From contig OY992537.1 in NCBI GenBank assembly GCA_963921195.1, forward strand, positions 67,138,040 through 67,202,039: DNA of 64,000 nt, read 5' to 3'. Positions 56,781 to 64,000 of this stretch are shown here, piece by piece; the first letter of the stretch is position 1, and each line of letters begins with the position of its first letter. The notes under the pieces are model-generated. The model ran no database searches. It saw only the letters and a program-made list of their open reading frames with translations, and was not told where the DNA came from. Source of the stretch: Pegoplata infirma. Lineage: Eukaryota; Arthropoda; Insecta; Diptera; Anthomyiidae. Made by a program: the position numbers and the translations under genes.

Positions 56781-56969
56781 ATATGGCTCAAAATGGGTGT
56801 ATAAAACAATAAGAAAAACGGACGCACAGTGGGGCAAGATGGATTTTTTTGTAAATTTTTTTGAAGGCCGAAAATTTTAACTGATTTTAAGTATTTTTTT
56901 TTGCTGCTTATAGTTTATTTTTTAGCGTTTAACAGCGAAAAAACTGAACACATTATAAATTTTAATAAT

Positions 56970-57130
56970 ATGTATGAAAAAAAAAAATTCTTTCAAATTT
57001 TTTTTTCTAAAAAATTCTTTCAAATTTTTTTTTCTAAAAAATTCTTTCAAATTTTTTTTCTAAAAAAATTTCGGAAGTTCTTTGTTTCAAATTTTTTTTC
57101 TAAAAAAATTTCGGAAGTCTTTTGTTTCGA
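56970..57130. repeat. Short tandem repeats, ttctttcaaatttttttttc
   Basis: Three ~30-bp units of aaaattctttcaaattttt + tttctaaa, then two ~45-bp units with aaaatttcggaagt + ctttgtttc. The 130-codon frame across it is a translation of this array. Confidence 0.85.
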
Positions 57131-57722
57131 AATGTCCCAAGTAAGGTGGTTTCGGTATCAGTACATCACTGGCCATTACGTATGGATAGGGCCGATATTT
57201 GGTAATACCCCTTATATACATACAATACAGGCGCGGATCCAGGAATTTCATTTGGGGGGGGAGATTTTTTTTGCAAAAAAAAAAAATTGTTGACATCGAA
57301 AATCAATGAGTTTGATGTGGAAGGGGGGGGGGGGGGGGGGGGGGGTGTTGGTAAAAACACAAGAAACAAATTAAGGAAAAGCTATAGTATTTAAATCAGG
57401 CGCGAATTTGGGTGGAACTTTTTTTTAATCAAAAAATATTTTTCACGAGGGAATCCTGACAGAGCGAATTACATCATAAATAACTCCGTTTATAGTCAAA
57501 AAAATGGGCCTATTCAAAGTTATGCTGTCATAGCCAGTCACAACTGTGAATAAAAATTCATAATTTTCTAAACAAAAATTTATACTAAAACTCCAATATT
57601 TTGGACAATAATTTAATAAAAAATTAGTTTTTTATCAATGTTCCCTTCACAAAATTTCCCAGATGTTGATACATTTTTACTACAGAAGAACTCTAAGATT
57701 TAAAATATCTATCATATAGAAA

Positions 57723-58324
57723 AACAAGTACAAAAGTTAAATTCGGCCTTGCCGAATATAGTGATACCCTCCACAATTACAAAAAGATTATTGCAAACAA
57801 TTTTATTTAAAAGAAAATTACTTTTGAAAAAATAAAATTTTTTGAAAAAAAAATTTCCGCGAAAAAAATTCGCGATTTTTTTTTTTTTTTTGTCAAAAAA
57901 TATGTTCGTACTTGTTTAAATACCATTTGATTTTCAATTATGTTCACATATGCCTACCAGAAGACGAATTAAAGCATTTTTTATTTTTAGTACTGAAATT
58001 TTTGAGGTGTGCTTACATTTTCGTTCATAACTTCTGAACCGCTGAACCGATATCGCTCAAATGCAATACCAAACTTCTCGGGAGAACTTCCAATAAATAT
58101 GTTAAGTTTCAGTCATCTCTGTGCACTATTTTGTCCGCGAAAGCATTTTCCACAGACAGACAGACAGACAGACATACAGACGGACAGACGGACATCGCTA
58201 GAATGTCTTAAAGTCGATCGGGAATCATGAATATATATACTTTATGGGGTCCCAGATCGATATTTTGATGAGTTACAAACAGAAAAACTTATATATACCC
58301 TTTATCACTAGAGTGGAGGGTATA
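57723..58324 (-). mobile_element. INE-A, complete long-subtype element
   Basis: aacaagtacaaaagttaaat + tcggccttgccgaat, ataccctccacaatta, atttccgcg, tatgttcacatatgcctacc, the microsatellite at 58152-58192, the cgatcgggaatcatg core, ctttatggggtcccagatcg and the hairpin end gagtggagggtataa. Very close in layout to 13713-14355. About half of the gttacaaacagaatgacaaa box is deleted. Confidence 0.92.
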
Positions 58325-58339
58325 ATAACCCATTTATGA

Positions 58340-59170
58340 GATATTTTCCTTTATAATAATGTTCAGATTCTAAACTTTGATAAAAAAAACTTCTTTAATT
58401 CTTAGATCATATTTTCTGTTCAAAAACTTTCAGATTCAACATTTTCTTATAGACAATGTCTCAGATTTCTATACTTTTTTTAGAAATAATCTGAGATTCT
58501 GAGGTTTTCTTTCTACAAAAAAGTTCTGAAGTATGATTCTCATATTTAAAAGTAATTCTCAGATTCCAAGAACTATTTCGTATACAAAAATTTTCAGATT
58601 CTGAAACATATTTTGTAAAAGAAAATTATCAGATACTAAAAAATTATCAGTTTCTAAAACATTTTATGAAGAAATTTTAATACACTTTTCTAAAAATAAA
58701 ATCTTAAATTTTATAGCATTTTTTTATGTTTTTTAACACAATTTCTAAGATTCTTAAACATTTTTTTGTAGAATAATTATTATTTTCTGAAAAATTTACA
58801 TATTCAGAGACACATTTTCTGTAGAAAAATTCCCAGGATTTTGTCTGTAGAAATCTTTCCGATTCTAAGATTTTTATTTTTTTAAGTTCTTGGCAGATTC
58901 TGAAACATTTTTTCTAAGGAAAAATTCTCAGTTGCTGAGGACTTTCCCTAAAGAAAAGTTATTAGATATTTTTCTAAAATTTTTAGATAATTATTCAATC
59001 AAAAAATTCTTACATTCAGAGTCAAATAAGTATCAAAACATTTTCTAAAAATAAAGTCTGGAATTCTTAAACATTTTTCTATAAAAATATAATACGTTTT
59101 CTTCGAAAATGGTAAGGAAAGTTATTCGGTTAGAAAATGTCCACGATTCTTTCTTATGAATTTTCTTTAA
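58340..59170. repeat. Degenerate tctcagattctgag minisatellite
   Basis: Irregular units combining attctcagattctgaa and atttttctatagaaaa-like text over ~830 bp, the same satellite as 4735-5110 and 34700-35990. Confidence 0.75.
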
Positions 59171-59974
59171 TTTCGAAACATTTTATCCCAAGGATGTAAA
59201 AAAATCCCTTAAGATGGAGGCTGTGTGTGCGATGTAAATCATCAGCACACATATACCTCTCCAAAGGATTTTTATACATCCTGGTCATTTTCTTTCGATC
59301 CTTGTTCCTTTCCCTTTTCTTTTCCTTTTCTTTTTCTTTTCCTTTTTTTCTTTTTTTTCCTTTCTCATTTTTTTCTTTTGAAATCGTTTTGGGGGGGGGA
59401 GAAATCCCATTCTCCCCCCCCTGGATCCGCGCCTGTACAATATAATATTGATCAGTGATCGATTCTAAGACATTCTACAGATGTTGGTCTGGCCGTATGT
59501 GGAAGCCACGATAAAGTCCACAGCAAAAGAGATAGACTCCTGAAGTTTGGCACGAATATGCTAAAATCGGCTTAGTGGGGAAAAATTTCCCTATTTAAGA
59601 ACTAAACCAAGCACTAAAAAACGAATTTTTTATAAAAAAAAAACGCCCCTGTATTTTGTATACCCTCCAACCACAGTATGGAGTGTACTTACTTTACGTT
59701 TGCAATGTCCGTCTGTATAAAACACCATTTAGTCCAAAATAGCTAAAATCGAACCAGGGGGAAAAAAGTTTCCCCTGGAACATACAAACTAACCTCTGAA
59801 AAACGTTATTTTTAATTCTGTTTTATATATTGTTGGACTTTATATTTTATAACTGAAGTTTTTATTTATTTCGGTTTGAGTCCATATTAATTATTTCTGA
59901 GAAATAATTATTTTTGTTGTACAATGGGAAAATCTGAAAAAATTAATTGACAACACAGGCTAAGTGGAGATGTC

Positions 59975-60012
59975 GACAGCTTTCGGAAGAAGCCACCCTT
60001 CCTTCGTCAGCA
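59975..60012 (-). ncRNA. Hammerhead-ribozyme-like motif
   Basis: Minus strand reads ctgacga (60004-60010), a, a 5-bp helix ggaag/cttcc with 8-nt loop, gaaa (59981-59984), then gctgtc. This matches the conserved catalytic-core strands CUGANGA and GAAA joined by a proper helix II. The third strand ends in a potential GUC, but helix I pairing is weak and helix III would be minimal. Similar minimal motifs occur in Penelope-like retroelements; that origin is inference. Activity is unproven. Confidence 0.4.
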
Positions 60013-60284
60013 CTCTTCGATTGTCACTGTAGGTGTGTAAGATAAAGATCAGCTATTTAAACGTACATTAAGGTGAAAAAGATGACGGGAATTATATCAC
60101 ATTTCATTACCCATATGTTCCGTTTAGCACGAACGTTATTTTTTTACATATTTTTCTGTATTTTTGGTTAACAAATGAAAAAATTTGATGCTAGAATGAG
60201 GTTAAGATCCTGCACTTGGATCCAGGGATTAGAACACGTCGTTTCTTTAGGCCCTCCCCTTTTGTGGGAGTGGTGATAAAAAAA

Positions 60285-61165
60285 ATAATTTAAATATTGA
60301 TAAAATTGTATTACAATAGTGTAAAATGTTTAATAATTAAATTGTTAACATTTATTCATGAGGGAGAAGGAGTCATCCCCCACCCCTCCACCCACCAAAA
60401 GAAGCGTCCCTGCAAACAGTTTTTTAACATGATAATGTTTTTAGGCTTGTTTTTGCATAACCGTATATACGCTTTCCCATACAAATTTTAAATTATCCAC
60501 GCTTATTTATAGCGTGTATAATTATCAGCGTTAATTTTAAGCTTCGATAAAAAGTTAAGCCATGTTCACATTTTTAATGAAATATCATAGACACAACACT
60601 TTTGTTTCTTGTTATAGCACAGACATAAACCTTTTTCTTGTTTGTTAAATAAATTTTGACACACAACAACAGGGAATGCCAAGAACATTTTGTTAAACGT
60701 GGATGCGAAAACAGGGCTTATATAAGCTAACGATTAACAAAAAAATAACTTAAGAACTAACGCTTTCATTTTCTTAAATCCAAAAATTTTTGAAACTTTG
60801 CTTTGTAACTTGGATAAGAATTTACCTCGTGGTGAAAAACTATATTCACCAGCTGGTGAAAAAAACGTAAAATAATTTTTTTTGTGATCAACATTTTTTT
60901 TTTTTTATTAAAATTTTTTTGATTAATTTTTTTTTTTTTCATCAACATTTTTTTTACCAATATTTTTTTTTTAATAAAATAAAAAACGTAAAATAATTTT
61001 TTTTTGTCATCAAAATTTTTTTTTTTTATTAAAATTTTTTTTTATTTAATTTTTTTCATCAACATTTTTTTTACCAATATTTTTTTCATAAATTTTTTTT
61101 TTCATTAATATTTTTTCCATAAATATTTTTTTTTGCATCAAAAAAATTTTTTTTTTCGCAACCAT
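60285..61165 (-). mobile_element. S-family copy 3 with TTGATGAAAAA array
   Basis: In minus orientation: the array (60890-61165, seen as ttttttttcatcaa units), caccagctggtg at 60847-60858, cctcgtggtgaa, gtaacttggat, tatataagc, and acatgataatgtttttaggc at ~60427. About 270 bp with cacgcttatttatagcgtg hairpin text (60446-60712) separates parts that are adjacent in copy 2, so a further insertion is likely there. Confidence 0.75.
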
Positions 61166-61226
61166 TTTTTACATGTTGGAGGGTACAAAAGATTTGGCTC
61201 AGCCGAATTTGATAATCTCACTTGTT

Positions 61227-61360
61227 ATACCCTACACCACTCAGTGGTACGGGGTATATATTGAGTTTGTGCTGATGTTTGTAATTCGAAATATTTCTTT
61301 ACCTTCAAGTATACCGATCAACTCTGAATCAGTTTATGAGTCGATTGTTACATATGGAAT
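61227..61360 (+). mobile_element. INE-C head fragment
   Basis: Starts ataccctacaccactcagtg + gtacggggtatat, then gagtttgtgctgatgtttgt, cgaaatattt, agtataccgatcaactctga and atcagtttatgagtcgatt. It follows the INE plan but differs from types A and B and abuts the tail of the preceding INE-B. Confidence 0.75.
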
Positions 61361-61534
61361 GCCACGATGATAAATAAATGATGAATGATAAATTGAAATT
61401 CGAAACTTTTAACAGAAAATCGAAAAGATTATCTAAAATTCTTAAAATATCACTTGAAATTCGAAAAAGTCCATTTTAAAAGCAATTCATTACTACAATT
61501 TCGAAAAAACGATCAACCGAAACTCCAGTAACGA

Positions 61535-61705
61535 TATTGCCCATTTAAGAACTTAAGCGGCCAATATTTGTGCAAAATTTCAGAAGTCTAGCTCTTTTAT
61601 TTTGGAATGCATCGTAATTTATAAAGACAGAAGGGCGGACATTCATAGAATGTCTTCAAGTCAATCACTGATCAATAACATATATACCGATATTTCGAGA
61701 ATTTT
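61535..61705 (-). mobile_element. INE-B internal fragment
   Basis: gcccatttaagaacttaagc, tgcaaaatttcagaagtcta + gctctttt, gggcggacattcatagaatg + tcttcaagtcaatcactgat + caata, and accgatatttcgaga. Both ends are missing. Confidence 0.75.
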
Positions 61706-63580
61706 TTTTTTAAAGTGTCTATTGAAAGTTAAACATTTTTGAATCGAATTAATAAACAACAAAATTTTTTAATTAAAAACAGCACTACATTTTGGTAATT
61801 ATTACAATGAAATCTAAAGTTTCATCTAGTCGATTTAAGTTTAAAATTCTTAAAAATTTGTTTTGTTAATTTTGAGACACCTAAAAAAATTACATATTCC
61901 AAACACATCATGTAATCCCCAAAAATTATATTAAAATAATTTTTAAATAAATCTATGAATTTTTATTGAACCCTAAGTCTGGGGAAAAATATATATAATA
62001 ATGAAAATTTCCTTTTTCAAAAAAAAAAAAAAAACAATCTGAATAGAAAAACTCTTAGAAAACAAGTGACAAATTCAAGTCATGTTTGTCTTTCTTTACA
62101 CAAAAACGGACAAAAAAATCTGGTAAAAGAAAAATATACAAAGTCATTTATAGGGGATCTCATCTGCTCATTTGAATAAAAGACAAATCAAATGGTCGAC
62201 GTCGTAGTCGAACCTTTTTTTTTTGTTAGTGTTTTTCTTTAAATAATCAAAATGCCTTTCATGTAGGTTTTTCTATCAGTTTTTTTTGTATTTAATAGTT
62301 TTTATAGTTTTCCGTTTGATGTTTGAAAAAATAAAAAAAAGAATCACAGTAAAATATTTCGTTTTTGTTAAATCATGCTGTGTTTAAACATGTTTATGTT
62401 GCGTCTTTTCTATGAGATACACATATGTTTACAAGTGATATTTGATAAACGGCCAAAGGTGGTTTTTAAATTTTAAATTTAAGGCCTTAAAGTATGCAAG
62501 AATAAATTTTAATTTTTGTAACAAAAATACAAATGCCTGCATTTGGATCTGCGATTGGAGTTGGTAACCCTTGCGAGAAAATGTAATAGACAAAAAATTG
62601 AGATTGCGAAAAAAATGTAGTGTTAGAAACTGCGAAAATTAAAAAAAAAACATAGCATATCTTAACTCTGAAAACCTATATATACTATGTTGCCTACTTT
62701 AAGGCTTGATTTTTAATTTACTAATGCACGATATCTACATCCTTGTTTAAAAGCTTTCACTTTAGAGTTGTCAACAATATTTTAAATTTTTTGTAAATTT
62801 AAAGTTTAAATTTCACTTAAAGTAAAGATTTCTTATAAGGCCGTTATTCGAGGCTTTGTTGTTTCTTATTCACGTTGGGTAAAAAATTGTGATGAGTAGT
62901 TGTTTGCTAGTTTGAAGAATATCTAAACATTTGACTGACTTGATTACTAATTGTTAGAACATGATTTGCTATTAATTTAAAAAAAAAAATAAAAGAACAT
63001 GGTAATTTTTTAAAGGAAAGGAAAAATAAATTAAACATAAAACAGCTTAATTAAATACTTGTGTTGAAGAGAGAATTATTATTTTTCTGTTAGATTACCA
63101 ACAGAAAAAACTTTGTAAATTTTTTTACTATTGAGATATTTTTTTTAATTATTTCTTAAAAAATAATCTTCTGCAATTTCTATTTTCTTCCTAGACATTT
63201 CTGGGATAAAAGAAAAATATCTTCCTTTTTCTGAGACAAAACTCCATTGTTCTTTTGTTGTTAAATATAACTTTTTTTACAAAAATTTACGAGGGCTGTA
63301 AATTTTGTAGTGTGTTTTTTTTATACACACTATAAAAACAATAATGACAATCATAGTCGGTCAATACCGACCATATAATATCCTACACCAGTGTTTACCG
63401 GAATATGAGTCCCAAGTTTAAACCTTGACCGGATGGATTTATCTTTTGTTAGATAGTTTTTACATACAAATCAGATTTGAGATACATATATAATAATGTT
63501 TGATCCCAGGATCCAGTGGTGTTTATTAATTTCTTCTACTTAATTCCAAATCACTTTTAATAATTTTAAACTAACCGATA
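61706..63580. other. AT-rich stretch, nothing recognised
   Basis: No coding or terminal-repeat signature. At 63357 gtcggtcaataccgaccata + taatatcctacacc is a possible dispersed-repeat end (compare 16525). Confidence 0.45.
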
Positions 63581-63690
63581 ACTGGTAGCAATAACCGTTG
63601 TCTCGTTGTAGCGAAATCGACCAAAGGTTTTGGTGGGAATCGAACCCACGACCACCACCTTTATTTGATTTGAGTTAAATAGGTTTATTT
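63580..63690 (-). mobile_element. tRNA-derived SINE-like segment
   Basis: On the minus strand a perfect T-arm-like hairpin gtgggttcgattcccac (63633-63649) contains the B box ggttcgattcc (63636-63646). It is preceded by ggtggtggtc and followed by aaaacctttggtcgatttcg. No acceptor stem or clear A box is present, so a tRNA gene is unlikely. Confidence 0.5.
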
Positions 63691-64000
63691 TTACTGCCAA
63701 TTAATTGATTTGATTTCGATGTATTGTGTTTGTATTAGGAAATAGGATATGGGGAGACTTTAATTTGAGGACGTCTACATGGAGTTTTTTCCATGGCTAA
63801 TTCAACCGAGAAACAAATTTTCTTTGTAATGCGTTGTGCGATTTATTGGACATTTGATAACGGAGAGATACGTGTCTCATGGATGAGTTCGCATATCTCA
63901 GCAGAACACTTACCGTAACAATATCGGTAGAAAAATGACGCAAAACCCACATACCGACGATACTTCTATGAGTCAATAGAGCTGAATACCCTACTGCCCG
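63691..64000. other. Unassigned, less AT-rich end of window
   Basis: Somewhat GC-richer (for example gagatacgtgtctcatggat at 63865). I see no recognisable family and no long frame. It may continue into a feature beyond the window. Confidence 0.35.

Larger units (their letters stand above)
57228..59435. mobile_element. hAT-type minisatellite element, second copy
   Basis: Ends caggcgcggatccaggaatt and ccctggatccgcgcctg are inverted. The 7-bp repeat tacaata flanks it at 57221-57227 and 59436-59442. As in 34649-36120, G/C homopolymers (a ~26-base G run near 57325; c runs near 59414) sit near the ends and the interior (58340-59170) is the tctcagattctgag / ttctatag minisatellite. A second caggcgcg at 57397 suggests an internal rearrangement. 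It carries an INE-A at 57723. Confidence 0.8.
57150..59640 (+). mobile_element. Degraded INE-B, split by a hAT-type element
   Basis: Left part: agggccgatatttggtaata + cccc. Right part from 59436: tataatattgatcagtgatc + gattctaagacattctacag, a collapsed microsatellite, gtccacagcaaaagag and ctcctgaagtttggcacgaa. The head hairpin and acaagt tail are not visible. Confidence 0.65.
59658..61226 (+). mobile_element. INE-B with nested insertions
   Basis: Head ataccctccaaccacagtat + ggagtgtac, aatgtccgtctgtataaaac, gtccaaaatag and gaaccagggggaaa. After an insertion around 59870-60110 it resumes with the cctgcacttggatccaggga box (60211-60230). It is then filled by a minus-strand S-family copy and ends tggagggtacaaaagattt + ggctcagccgaatttgataa + tctcacttgtt. 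Confidence 0.82.

Noticed and set aside
56901..57293. 130-codon frame
   Set aside because: It translates the ttctttcaaattttt tandem repeat and then runs into an INE fragment.
63633..63649. Candidate tRNA gene
   Set aside because: A perfect T-arm only; no pairing acceptor stem, D arm or anticodon arm is found upstream.

Overview
The window is AT-rich, repeat-saturated eukaryotic DNA, most likely from a calyptrate fly (blow fly, flesh fly or house fly type). The main evidence is a set of dispersed elements whose core (gttacaaacggaatgacaaa, tttatggggtcc, then a GTCY/GACR microsatellite beside a short TA-rich block) matches the dipteran INE-1/DINE-1/mini-me design, together with LOA-like and Jockey-like LINE remnants and hAT- and pogo-like non-autonomous elements. 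Species assignment is inference. I found no host exon, no intact gene and no convincing tRNA or rRNA gene. The only clear protein homology is to retrotransposons, all broken. The window is probably intergenic or a very large intron.

Layout. 0.8-2.2 kb: a hAT-type non-autonomous element with a perfect 8-bp target duplication. 2.2-4.65 kb: a 5'-truncated LINE (RT, RNase H, CCHC) with a perfect 14-bp duplication. 4.7-9.2 kb: a minisatellite fragment, INE-1-like pieces and a palindromic MITE inside a degenerate satellite. 9.2-11.5 kb: a TTGATGAAAAA array carrying an INE-1-like element that itself carries a long foldback element. 13.7-18 kb: a full INE-1-like element, a Jockey-like LINE pseudogene, a foldback element and RNase H and pol III promoter remnants. 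20-22 kb: a second TTGATGAAAAA array. 23.9-24.8 kb: a complete INE-1-like element with a long GACA tract. 25.4-27 kb: nested MITEs. 28.1-30.3 kb: a ~1.9-kb palindrome inserted in an INE-1-like element. 31-33 kb: an array of palindromic MITEs. 34.4-36.3 kb: a hAT element filled with minisatellite, inside another MITE. 37-40.3 kb: nested foldback, TIR and pogo-like elements. 42-46 kb: an INE-1-like element, a recent 382-bp tandem duplication, a tiny LINE insertion and a 1.3-kb foldback element with a perfect 10-bp duplication. 48.7-55 kb: the deepest nest (five insertions). 57.2-61.7 kb: hAT, INE-1-like and satellite elements plus a hammerhead-like motif. 62-64 kb: mostly plain AT-rich DNA with one tRNA-type B box.

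Working labels, local to this answer. INE-A: INE-1-like with a ctctagtgatagag terminal hairpin. INE-B: the same core with a ccaaccacagtatgg terminus. INE-C: a third type. FB-1 to FB-4: foldback families. M: palindromic MITE with the gctcgaggtc TIR. S: TTGATGAAAAA family. E: 42.8-44.3 kb element. On INE entries, + means the hairpin end is on the left and the acaagt end on the right. Insertion order can be read from interrupted elements and target duplications, so the window is a well-preserved stratigraphy of fly transposon activity rather than a set of cooperating genes.
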